A stretch of DNA of 64,000 nucleotides from Clitopilus passeckerianus (Eukaryota; Basidiomycota; Agaricomycetes; Agaricales; Entolomataceae), in assembly GCA_944990035.1 (NCBI GenBank), contig CALYLX010000112.1, positions 1,488,001-1,552,000 on the forward strand. The letters are read 5' to 3'. Within the stretch, counting starts at the first letter, position 1, and each line of letters opens with the position of its first letter. The notes under the pieces are model-generated. The model saw only the letters and a list, made by a program, of their open reading frames with translations. It was not told the origin of the DNA and did no database searches. The position numbers and the translations under genes were made by a program. Positions 34,413 to 45,357 of the stretch are shown here, piece by piece.

Positions 34413-36211
34413 ATGAGCGAAGCCCAAAATAACATTACCCCCTCGTCCGCGACCAACGTTCTACTTTCTACCACAGAATCTAACCGACGCCGTACAACGA
34501 TTGGGCCGAGGGACTCAACTGAAGCTCTCGTAAGCCTCCAAGCAGCGTCAGTCCAACTGGAAACCGCATATCGCCGAATGCGTCAAGCACGAAGAAACAT
34601 AGTGGAAATGGCGGATTCCGCCGCTAACGCGGACTCAGGATGGCCAACGTCCGGGAGTATTGGTCCAGGGCATGAAGCCATAACCCTCACCAGTGGTTCA
34701 GAAACCACTGATATAAACCGAACGACCCAGCCTACTACCGTGGAATCTGCCAGGACAACTCTTCATGCCATGCAGGAGCAGCTCAGGCAAATTGAGACCA
34801 GGATAGAGGCAGAGATCCGACGGACCTCAAGTCGGTATGGGGAACTTTTCTCACCCATGGCCGGTGCTAGCCCTCCCCGCCAATCTCCATCCTCTGCTTC
34901 TCAATTAGAACCTATTGGCTCTCGACGGCCTAGGCTTGGTTCGTTGCGCACTACGAACTTGGACGGTGTCGAAGGGTCGACCTCTTTGGGGCGGCGGGTT
35001 GCGCTCAGGGAATTGGCGGGATCAGTCACAAGCCCTTCCTCGACGACCTCAGCATCATCATTCAGGCAGGAACAGGATGTGTTAGGAGCTGTTGCTGCTT
35101 CTACCGAACGAGCCAATGATCTCCTTCGGACGCTTGTACACCAACGGCGTTTGGACACCCCGGGTGGTCTTGTCAGTGGTCAAGAAGTACCAATGAACAC
35201 AATCGGCGAAGTCTCTACGTATCAAGGTCCAGCACTCGTTCAGATACCTCTAATTCCCCAAATGCTGAAGCAGCTCGGCGGAGGAGGGCGTACGGGACCA
35301 CTTCGTCAACGTTATCCCAGTCTCCGATGTCCACGGAGACTGATGCAAGACTTTCATTACTCTCAAATTTCTCCGTACAGAACCTCCCCACGCCCATATC
35401 AGGCACCTCCCCCAGAGCGCTGATATTCGAGGAACCTACAAGCTATATACCAGCTGCGAACTTCATTGAGCCGACGTCAAATACCCGGAACAATTCCGTT
35501 AGGGAGAGTCAAGATGAGAGGAGCTATGTTGTTCGCAGGAGATATAACGCTGATGGGGAAGAATATGTACATTCCATAAACATGGAATGGGCAGACGATG
35601 ACGACGATGACCCAATGGCTTGGATGCTTTCTCGGGAAGCGGAGGAAGAACTTGGGCTTGAAGTCGTAGAAGGACGAATGAATGGACCAAGAGCACGGCG
35701 ACGCCAAGCCAACCACCAAGCCATTGCAGGCCGTCGAAGGACTTGGGGTGAGTCCTCCTCTATTTCTCGTATTTCAATGCTGACTATATGCTTCGTTATT
35801 AGTACGACTGGATGCGGATGGTGATGAAATTATTGGAGAAGGGCCTGAGCCAGACCACCCATCCCCAAACTACCACATCCGAATACATCCTCGTCCATAT
35901 GCACCTATACCAGCCAGTTTTCTAGACAGCCAAGAAGCCATGCCCCTCCTCTCAGGTTATGAGCGACGCACGGATATACCGAGCACTCGCGTTCCACGAC
36001 CACCTGGCATAACACAGTCCGATTCCAATTCGACTGTACGACCTGATGCCGATGCCTCACCGAAAGTTGCTCTCAACACCCTGCCTTCAATAAACCATCC
36101 TATGCGAATCCTCTACCTATGCCTATAGAATCCATGGCCTGGCCTGGACACAAGGCTAAGCAAATGCGCGTGGTGAAGCTTCCAAAGCACGCCAGTTTTG
36201 CCTGCCGTTAA
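34413..36211 (+). CDS. Hypothetical Ser/Thr-rich protein with coiled coil (two apparent frame breaks)
   Basis: Not recognised. The start at 34413 (MSEAQNNITPSSATNV) leads to two short helical, coiled-coil-like stretches (ALVSLQAASVQLETAYRRMR; TLHAMQEQLRQIETRIEAEI) in a Ser/Thr-rich background. An acidic patch AWADDDDDDP-like (about 35590) and an end of the form PKHASFACR follow. The first frame runs to 35423. RSTNEHNRRSLYVSRSS continues in another frame from about 35180, and the protein-like end KPSYANPLPMPIESMA is again shifted at about 36075. One intron (about 35746-35802). If unrepaired, stops fall at 35423 or 36128. The gene is probably real, because the composition stays consistent across the breaks. 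Confidence 0.5.
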
Positions 36212-36774
36212 ACCCTGCACCTAGACTATCCTACTCTTCCCTCTTCTCCCAAGGATAATACATGCCTTGAATGATTTCTACTGTCTTCTCTCTTTGTCGA
36301 AACTTCTGCAATTCCTTTTGGTTACATAACTTATACATGGCGGATCGTCGACTCATTTGTAAATTATTTGATTCTTGTACGAAACAGATTAACGCCATTA
36401 CATGTAGATAGTGTAATACTTTTCATTTGGTGTACATCGGTCCTGTAGGATTTTTTTTTCTGCCCGAATAAAATAGTATTACTTCCATAGTATAGAATGC
36501 AACAATTTGGGGTTCATCAAGAGCAAGGTATCCGGTATCCTTCCATAGAAAACGAAAAGGTGCATTTCCAAGAATGTATGTAATGGATAGTCATAAATGT
36601 CCTCCTAGTAATCATATTCCTCCAATAGTCAATTTCAACGCATCGCGTCGTGCCATAGGGCTCGCGGAAGTGTATTCAAGAAAGGATATCGTCGAAAGGG
36701 TCCCAAGAAATTGTTCGAGGCCAAGTTAATCTCGACCTGAAGAGAAATGCTAAGCTGGATTCATGGGATTCCAT
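36212..36774. other. Convergent intergenic region
   Basis: 560 bp between the stops of two convergent genes. It is AT-rich in places, with a run of nine T at about 36453. No gene-like frame or repeat was recognised. Confidence 0.4.
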
Positions 36775-39700
36775 TTAGTCTTCTTCGTCAATCGTAGAGG
36801 CCTGGGAGTTGCTGACTCCAATTCCTTCCCCGACTTTGGTAAGCCAAGCCCGGAAGCCACGCGTGCTTGTTGTGCTCTTGACGCTGCTGAGACTCCTTAC
36901 GCTCCGCCCAGCGGTGCTTTTCAGACTCTCAGCTGAAGGAACTGCGCGTAAAGACATGGTATATGGTGATTTCTGCGTCCGAGAACCCTTGATCGGGGCA
37001 GGGGACGGAGAAGGTGAGGAGGATGCCGAGGATATAGTCGAAGACGCTGGGGAGTCATCATTCAGGAAAGGGAGTATGCCATTTGCCCTCGGAGGGTGGC
37101 TGTATGAATGTGATTTGTAATGTGGTCGTCTGGGGTTTGTACTGGTGCCGCCCCGTAGTGACTGGGTATGTGAACGAATGCTAAGGGTTGAACGAAGGGA
37201 GGTGGTGGACCTGTTAGCTGACTGTGAATTCTGCTGGTATCGTAGCATGGATGATGGGGCGGACGTTGGTGTAGATATGAATGATGCAGGTGTCGATGCA
37301 TAGGGTGAGTTATTGGCGGGAAGAGGGAAGGTTCCAAGTGCAAAGGGACCTGAAATCGAGGGGCGAGCACCCCGAGAGCTGAGTCGAGATTTCGTACTCG
37401 ACGAGCTTAAGTTGCGCATAAGTGTCGGTTTCACAGAAATCTCTGGGGCCTTGCGAGTAAGGCTCACGAGTCTCTTCAGTCCACCTCGCATATCCGTCAA
37501 TTCCTTGGTTACCGGAACTTCGAGGGTGTCGTCTTCCTCTTCATCCTCCTCCTGTATGCTCGTATTTGCAAAGTCCATGCCGCTGTGATCAACAGGGAGT
37601 TCGTGCCATCGACTCCTGCCGTATCTAAGTCCTCGTCGACCTTCAATCATAGGCGGCCACTCGCTTGGATGCTTATGCTGTACTTTGCGTACAAACACGT
37701 CGTCCTGTATGTTACTCGTAGATGGTTCTGGAGTCTTCTCTTGCTCATCCTCGCTCTCGTCACCCGAGGCATAATGCACAGTTGGAGCATCCACAAATGT
37801 AACGGACTTCGTGGAGGTGGAAAGACCGCGTTTACCAGAAAGAGATGATGTATACGTTCTTGAAGACGTGGAGGGGGTACGTGAGAGGATAGGTCGCGCT
37901 GGCATCGGGGCAGAGCTTGGTTCCATTGGTTTGATGAGGGAGGGTTGGGAGCACAGTGGACTAGTGGGTGCTGTAGACGGTGCGTCGCTGGCGACAGAGT
38001 GCTGGGTATTGTTCGTCAAATGTGAATGAGCCGATGAACCGGAGGATTCGGATGAGGAACGGATGCGAGGCGATTCGGGACGTGTACCGCTAGTTCCACT
38101 GGGTTCTGGGGTAGTGGATGGAATGGCGATGGGTTCGAGCGCTGATGTGATTACACCAGTGACGTCTTGAGTCCCCTCATCGCCCTTCACAGTCTTTTGT
38201 GACATGATAGATGATGAAGAAATTGCGCGTACACTGAAAGGCAATGGGACTGGCAATAAGCTTCGCTGCGGCGAGGGCTCCTTCGTGACATTGATATTCT
38301 CCTCCACTGCGCCGGATGGTGCTGATGAACTCTTCTTGGAGCTGAGATAACTCAAGCTTCCACCTCTCGGTCGCAGCTTTAAGCTGGACCAGAACCCCAT
38401 CACCCCACCCTCCTGCTTCTCTTTCTCCTTCCCTATATCCTTCCTCTCATCGGAACCATGACCCCCAACCTTACGTTTGGCACTAGGCCGGGCTGGGATC
38501 ATGCTGTGAATCGGCCTCGCCACAGGGGTAACGCCTCCATTCGATTGTGAGCTGGAACCTGCCTCTGGTCCAGCAGCTGACGCTATAGGTGATGTGGTAG
38601 TCTGGGAAGACACGCGTAAAACATGCGCCTTCCGTTCAATGCTATTGGCACGCAGCACTCGTGAACTGCCCGTACGGCTGCCCAAGGTATGCTGTGGCTG
38701 CTTGGGAAGGCCGGAGATCCTGCGTTGTCGGACCGGTATCCGGGAAGCGGAAGGGGAGGTGGATGAGGTCCTGGGCCGGATGGAAGGACTGGCCCGAGAT
38801 GGAGAACGGGCGTGTTTGGTGGGAAGCTGCTGTAGTGCCGACCTTGAGAGGTGGACTTGATTGTGGTGTTCGCGGTTTGGGTTGCCTGTATATCCATTCT
38901 TTGCGCTCTCCCAAGCTAAGGCTAGGTGGTGTCCTAGTCAAATGAGGTCTTCCGCCGGCGGATCTAGTAGGAGTGGTAGGCGTTACGCCTGGAACGGGAA
39001 GGTTCAGGGACATTGTCGATGTAGCGCTGGTGCAAGGAATGATAGTCAGCATTCCTGGAGTAGACGCTAAGGCGTCAGAGGTCGTCTCTCGTTCGTTCAG
39101 AGAGGGAAGTTCGGCAAGCCAGGAAGGTGAAGAGGCAGAGAAGACGTCAGGGAGTTCCTTGTTCTCTTTATCTCGGCCGGTCTCCGTAATTTCTTGTTCG
39201 TCACCGTCAAGATGATAGTGCCTGTTCTTGTGCCAAGTCTTGGGACTAGTATTCTGTAGTCTTCTACGTGGAGTCGGAATGTGACTTGAGTGAAGTGTGG
39301 CGCTCTGTACCCGCAGAGCGTGAAGTTTGGGCCGACTCGGTCTATGTGAGAGGCTGGGAATCGACGTTGGCAAGGCTTTATATGAAGAACGGAGGTGGGG
39401 ATCTGCGGATGGGGTCAGGAGACCTGCGACAGCTCCGATGGCCCCAGTGGCTTTCTCAAAATAAGAGCCAGCATCCTCGCTTGAGAGTAGTACGTTTCGG
39501 TGCTGAGAGGCCGATGGAGTGAGCAAGACCGGGAACGTTTGAGGGTGGTGATTCCGGGACGTAGTCGGCGTGTATGACTCCTATGAACCATTCAGTTTAG
39601 AGTTTGAATGACGGAATTCAGAGAAAAGAAATCAGGAACAGTTGATAGAAAGGTGTGAATGGCGAGGGAATAAATTGGCGACAGAGGACGGCATTGAATG

Positions 39701-40043
39701 CAAAGATAAATGAACAACATACCTGCGTCATGTCGATAGCCGTGGCCTTCGAGCTATCCGGTACACGCGCCGGTGTCGCGCTCGACTCATTAATTTCAAA
39801 CCCATACTCTGGAAGCGGTGGGGTTTGAGTGTGTGGCGACTGTAAGACATTCCCCGGTGTCAGTAGCGAACTATTAAGCATGAAGGTTGTCGGACGTACA
39901 GGCTCAGAGTCCAAGAGGATCTTGCTGGCTTGTAACCAGCCCATTTCAACTTCTGTCAATGCAGTGGGAATAGATTGGCGATCATCGTTCGTGGTCGGTA
40001 TTGACGACATCGTCTCCATATCCATGTTGGGAGGCGAAGGCAA
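36775..40043 (-). CDS. Hypothetical large Ser/Pro-rich protein (one apparent frame break)
   Basis: Not recognised. Three segments form one gene. The start at 40043 opens MPSPPNMDMETMSSIP and reads to SKATAIDMTQ. After an intron (about 39720-39575) it resumes ESYTPTTSRNHHPQ, then ASQHRNVLLSSEDAGSYFEK. The long 3' segment ends VSNSQASTIDEED at 36775. The protein is mostly disordered, rich in Ser-Pro and basic SRR/RxxS motifs, with one more ordered stretch GLRYGRSRWHELPVDHSGMDF (about 37560-37625) preceding an acidic run. Between about 38880 and 38700 the reading changes by one base (TPQSSPPL to SALQQLPTKHARSPS). About 1,000 aa. Possibly a phosphoregulated cytoskeletal or signalling protein, but that is a guess from composition only. 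Confidence 0.5.
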
Positions 40044-40513
40044 AGAGGCCCGTATGTGGGAGTCCAGCGCAGGGAATGAAAACCCCTTGATGCAGGTGGG
40101 ATAAACTAGGAATGGTGTAGTGCGCTGACCTGAGCTATATATTTGATGGAGGAAGCTCCTCAGAAGCTGGCAGGGGGACAGAAGATGGGGATAGAAATCA
40201 AGAAGAGATTATCCTCCTGGGCAAGAAATAAATTGGCAGTCCAGAAAATCAGGCGTGGGCAAGCCTCGGGGGAAGATTATTGGCCTCACGTCACCCACGT
40301 GTAGGGCGTGATGGATTTGGGTGAACGGGGTTCCCAGCGTGGGTTTTATATTGATTTGCTAGAATCCCAGACAGTTTAAAATTAAAAAGAGCTTTCGCAC
40401 CTTGTTCTCCCGCGGGCGCGGGGAGCGATCTCACGAGTCACTGAACGGAAGGAGGCGCAACAAATTAGGTTCAATTATATCCATCACGTGGAGAAATAGT
40501 ATAGTGGGGGAGG
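40044..40513. other. Intergenic region with GC-rich core
   Basis: 470 bp upstream of the Ser/Pro-rich gene and downstream of mL43. It includes a repeated cacgtg/acgtg context (near 40290-40300 and 40485) and a GC-rich ccgcgggcgcgggg stretch near 40412. Possibly promoter sequence; nothing firm. Confidence 0.3.
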
Positions 40514-40997
40514 CTATAGTTCTGGCCGGTGTGCGTGCAGACCACTCCAGATGCCTCTAGCTGCTTCTGTCGTACTCTCTACATTGCGTCGTTTGAGGGA
40601 CTTGATTTTGGCCCCCGAAGAGTCGAGGAGTAGGTCGACCTTTTTCTGGATACCGTTGACTTCGAGACCTTCTAATGGTATGACCTTGTCTCTGTTGTTG
40701 ACTGTTCCACAAGAGAATGAATACGGGGGCCGTGGATAATGAAAAATGGCTTGACGCACCGTAAAACCCGCGTACAATAGGTTGCTTGTGCACCCTTTGT
40801 TTCACGACAAATTCGACGTGTGGGTTATTTCTTGCCAGCGTTTGAAGCTGGGTGAACAGGAAAGTCCTTGCCTGCTCGGATGAGGGCCATCTATCGCAGC
40901 ATTCGAATACTACTTTGCGAATTTGAGGAAGATAGGCAGCATGGCCATTTGCAGGGATTGACCTGAGCTGGCCTCTGAGTAGAGCAGATGCAGACAT
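40514..40997 (-). CDS. Mitochondrial large-subunit ribosomal protein mL43
   Basis: L51/S25/CI-B8 thioredoxin-like domain protein of the mitochondrial 54S subunit (yeast Mrpl51, mammalian MRPL43). Exon 1 runs from 40997 with ALLRGQLRSIPANGHAAYLPQ and VFECCDRWPSSEQARTFL, then NPHVEFVVKQR and IVRGFY. Exon 2 starts NNRDKVIPLEGLEVNGIQ and ends at 40514. One intron (about 40690-40765). About 137 aa, as expected. Head-to-head with the next gene, only 80 bp between starts. Confidence 0.88.
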
Positions 40998-41077
40998 TGG
41001 TGTGATCGGAGTTTGAAAGCAACTTTGTTGGTGAACTAATTTTCGGCGTAGCGGTCAGGCTAGGCGCGTCGAACGAA

Positions 41078-43351
41078 ATGGCAAGAGCAACTCGCTCAAC
41101 AACTAATCTCATCGTTGACGGTCAAAACAACAACCTGAACAAAAAACGGAAACGTACAAAAGTTGACCAAGGAGAGGACAACGACGACGACAACGATAAC
41201 GGTGACGCTGACAACACTACCCCTTCAAAACGACATGCATCCGAATCAAGTATTGCTGCCAACGATGCCGCAACAGGACGCGACGAGCTCGTTCATCACC
41301 CTGCCATCCTCGACGTTCTCGAGATGATAGACAGTCAAGGCTTACTGGACCGTGTCTTTCCCGTTTTAGACCATCCAGGCCTGTCACTGTCATTGCGAGC
41401 ACTCCTCATGGAACCTCGACAGCTATCAGTTCTCCGGGCTGCAGTCGAACATCTCATTCCTATATCATCAGCACCTAGGTCAATACCTTCGACAACTGCC
41501 GCCCAGCAACGACGTTTCTGTGACTTGGCACTTTCGTTGCTGGACCAAGCCGCAGCTAAAGCTGTTCCGTTGCCCCTGTCTCTTTCCTCAATCCTCCCAA
41601 CAACTCCGGAGGAGATTTCGACCACCCCTCAGCGGCTCAAGTATGCCCTTGTCCAGCACTTGCCGTCCGGAGACTACTGGACGTCTCTCAATTCCGAGGC
41701 ATCGTTGTCTAACATCCTCGCACAATGTCCCACCGGCCAAGCGGAACTCGTTGCCATTCTTCCTACCCCACCACAGTCCTCCAACAAGCCTGCACCTACC
41801 CTCTCCACCTACTCCTCGAAACACCCTCTCACCATCAAACCCTTGCCAACTCACCGGACCGTAACCACTGCCTCATTTCTGGATTACGGCCCTTACTCCA
41901 GTTTCGCCCCCTCATTCGATCATAATGGTCAAGTGGTCGGACGCGAGGAACTCGGTGAAGTCCTATACACCCAAAAACGGACGACCCGGGAGAAGGCCTC
42001 AGCTCTAGAACCAGAAATAGACCCCGAGATTGAGGAGATCTCTGCCACCGCAACATCGCAGAATGGACAGGTGAAGGATGACGATGTCGACGCTGCGCTG
42101 GCAGAACTGTTCCCCGCAGATGAAGCTGCATCGATTAAATCTGCGTTGCAAACATACGAACTTGAAAGGGCTGTTCATGAGTTGTTGGAACGCAGTCGAA
42201 GAGCTTTGGTAGAACTGGAGCTGATGCAAATAACAAGATTGGCCAATGAAGGGGAGGCTAGCATAGCGAAGGAAGGCTCTCCAGAGTGGGATACAGGTTT
42301 GTGGCCATCTCTCAGCCTTGACCGAGATTATTGACATATCTGTCCAGCTCAAGGAATTACGGAAACCCTATCCATCCTTGCCTCTTTACGGCCTCGTGCC
42401 TCTACATCTTCGTCCTCGGGTGAAACCTCCATCCTTCCGTCACCTTCGGTCCTGCACAAACTGCACCGGACCTTGGCCCTTCAACCATCCCATGGTTGGT
42501 ATGGCACTCTTCCTCCAGCACGCACGACGGCACTGGTAGATGACACCACTGTCAAGAAGTCAAGATCGGTTCCAACACCCGTCCCTGCTACGTCAACCCC
42601 GGCACCAGTTCCTGCACCTGTTGCCACCGGAGCTACAGCACCAGTGACAATGTCTCAAACGATGACCACGCCTTATCCTTACTATTCCTATGCCCAGGCG
42701 CAAGCAGCAGGCCAACCTCAGACGTCAGCAACACCATATCGACCGCAGACAAACGGTGCTGCTGCTGCTGCAGGGGCCACCACAACGCCATATACGGGAT
42801 ACGGTTCCCAGTATTACCCATACTACGCCTCGCAACAAATGCATCATCAAAGCTATTATGGGCAGCAACAGCAAGGTTATGCAGCAGCGGCGGCTCATGC
42901 CTACGCTGGGTGGCACCCTTATCATCCTCAGCAAAGTGGCGGTGCCAGCACTTCAGGATATAGCGCATATGTCCCACAACCGGCACAAGCAGGTAGCTCT
43001 GGTCGAGGAACACCTGTCCCAGCGGCACAGGCTCAGCCCGCGGGACAGCTTCCCCAGAGCGCCACAGCACCTGTTACGACCTCAGGTGGGGTGGCACCTA
43101 GTCCATACGGGAGCTACTTTGGCACTGCGGCGCTTGGTCAGCCGAATGGGATTGCTGGTGGTGGTGCAACTGCGAGGACACCGGCAGTGGCGAATACAGC
43201 TGTCGCTGGTAGTGCGGGCTACAGTACTGGAGGGAATGTGACACTGCCTACTCATTTGAGGAGCGGTGTTGGTCAGGTTCAGCCTGGCTATTATGGCGCT
43301 TATCAACCCCAGGCTGCTGCTGCTATGTCTCCTCCGGCTGGACAGACGTAA
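41078..43351 (+). CDS. Hypothetical nuclear-like protein with prion-like Tyr/Gln/Ala tail
   Basis: Not recognised. The start at 41078 is MARATRSTTNLIVDGQ, followed by a basic nuclear-signal-like KKRKRTK and an acidic Asp/Asn run. A mainly helical region (about 41280-42310) follows with HPAILDVLEMIDSQGLLDRVF and a late AVHELLERSRRALVELELMQ coiled coil. One intron (about 42296-42346) restores the frame to AQGITETLSILASLRPR. The segment LHKLHRTLALQPSHGWYGTL precedes a low-complexity C-terminus of about 250 residues rich in Tyr, Gln, Ala, Gly and Pro (SQYYPYYASQQ, YYGQQQQGYAAAAA). About 740 aa. Such tails are known from RNA-binding and chromatin proteins, but no RNA-binding domain is visible. Confidence 0.7.
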
Positions 43352-43900
43352 GGGTGCCAGGGAATGTTGACGCCCATGGTATGAATTTTGAGTTCGGTTT
43401 CGATTCTTTCTAGGTTTTCTTCCGTTGTATTCTACGTCATTCTTCGTGTCCATCAATCAGCTTTTTTTACCTTCCCTCTCTTCTAATGTCGAACTCTTAT
43501 ATTCGAAGCTAATCGATTGTGATGGGGACGGGATACATCCATGGTACATAGTACTCGGTTCTCTTAGACTTCATGGCATATTCTAGTAGATAAGGTACAG
43601 TATGGGTAAATAACGAATCCAGTATTGACATTATCGCTTGACCCCCCTGATAGCCTAGCTTCAGTATTCACATTCGTGTACTGAGGATAGGAGTTTCGTC
43701 TCGACGTCAGCATATAGTCTGCCTGAGGTTGAGTTCAGGTTTGTGGCGCAACCTCGTGCGTACCTCGGAGATCCTGAGTCCGAAAAGCCGATCAAGTTGT
43801 TAGGCACTGGCCTGCGGATCAAACAAAGTGCCTGCCATTAATCTTTTACTGACTCGACGCCTCGATTGGACGGAAAAATGTAAACTCTCAAGCATTCAGC
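43352..43900. other. Intergenic region upstream of THR1
   Basis: 550 bp between two genes on the same strand. It carries a Gcn4/CPC1-type half-site near the THR1 start (listed separately). Otherwise nothing was recognised. Confidence 0.4.
43850..43855 (+). promoter_or_regulatory. Gcn4/CPC1-type site TGACTC upstream of THR1
   Basis: TGACTC lies 46 bp before the THR1 start codon. The full palindrome TGACTCA is changed at the last base (G). General amino-acid control genes of fungi usually carry this element, so the placement is plausible, but a 6-mer can occur by chance. Confidence 0.35.
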
Positions 43901-45088
43901 ATGTCTGCAAGATCATTCACCATTCGCGTCCCAGCGACATCAGCCAACATCGGTCCTGGTTTCGACGTTGTAGGACTATCATTGACTCTCAACCTCACCC
44001 TCACTGTCACCGTTCCTGCACAAGATCAGGCAAAGTCACCTCAGGACGGGTCCTACCAGTTTCCAAAGATAACATATACTGGCGAGGGTGCAGATGAAGT
44101 TCCTCTTGATGCCTACAAAAACCTCACCACACGTGTCGCACTCTATTTGCTACGATGCAACAAAATAGCGCACTTCCCAACCGGTCTCACTATACATGTC
44201 GATAACGAGATTCCTTTCGGCCGTGGCCTGGGATCTTCAGGCGCTGCTGTTATTGCTGGCGTTCTGCTAGGCAACGAGTTGGGTCAGCTCAACCTCCCCA
44301 CTGAACGGCTTCTCGATTTCGCCTTGATGGTTGAGAGACATCCTGATAACGTTACCGCTGCCCTCGTTGGAGGTTTCGTGGGTTCATATCTCAAAGAACT
44401 GGATGAACAGGCAACTGAGGCAGCCAGCGTACCGTTGTCGGAGGTACTACCAGAATACCCACCTGATGCAAGCCCAGAATGGGGGATGAATCCACCCATT
44501 CCACCATACGGTATCGGTCACTATGTGAGGTTTGGCTGGTCGGAGAGTATCAAAGCCGTCGCTATCATACCGAGGTTCGAGTTGAGCACGGCCAAAGCCA
44601 GGGAGGTGCTGCCAACTGAGTACTCAAGAAAAGATCTGGTATGTATCACTCAGGATTTTCTATCCGTGTTGGATTTTGACATCCCGTTAGGTATTCAATC
44701 TTCAGCGTTTAGCTGTTCTGACGACTGCACTGGCTCGCAATCCGCCTGACCCAGAACTCATCTATGAAGCAATGAAGGATCGCGTTCATCAGCCATATCG
44801 GCGGGGTTTGGTACGTTTTCTCCACATCCCTTGGCGCTTTCGAAAGACTCACCGTAATTACAGATCCCTGGATTGCCAGAGGTCACCTCGAATATCACAC
44901 CTCAAACTCACCCTGGTTTACTGGGTATCTGCTTGTCGGGAGCAGGTCCGACGATCCTTGCATTGGCCACAGGCGGCTTTGAAGCCATTGCAGAGGATGC
45001 GAGAAAGATATTCAAGGAGAAGGGAGTTGACATCGATTGGAAGCTGTTGGAGGTCGCTGGTGGAAGTGTCGTTGAGTCGAGAAATTAA
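43901..45088 (+). CDS. THR1: Homoserine kinase
   Basis: GHMP kinase that phosphorylates homoserine in threonine (and methionine branch) synthesis in the cytosol. The start at 43901 gives MSARSFTIRVPATSANIGPGFD, the typical N-terminus. The ATP loop is PFGRGLGSSGAAVIAG, followed by MVERHPDNVTAALVGGFVGS. The C-terminal motif is GLLGICLSGAGPTILALA. Introns lie after RKDL (about 44639-44691) and after RRGL (about 44811-44863). It ends GGSVVESRN at 45088. About 345 aa. No frame break. Confidence 0.95.
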
Positions 45089-45357
45089 TTTACACGCACT
45101 GAGGACAACAGTGCACCTAGAAGAAATAGGAGGCATACGGCACCTGACTCTATATTACCTGTGGTACAATGTCTCCTCAGCAGAACTTGAAAAAACTTGT
45201 GAACTGATCATTATTGTATCGTGATTATGAGTAATACGTGGTCTAAGGTCGTGAAGTCATGTATAGTAAATACGAAAGAAACAGTATAAGGATGGTAAGA
45301 GGCATGCAAGGGTATCAAAATATGAATATGGGGAGCATGATATCCGCCAAGAAAGGA

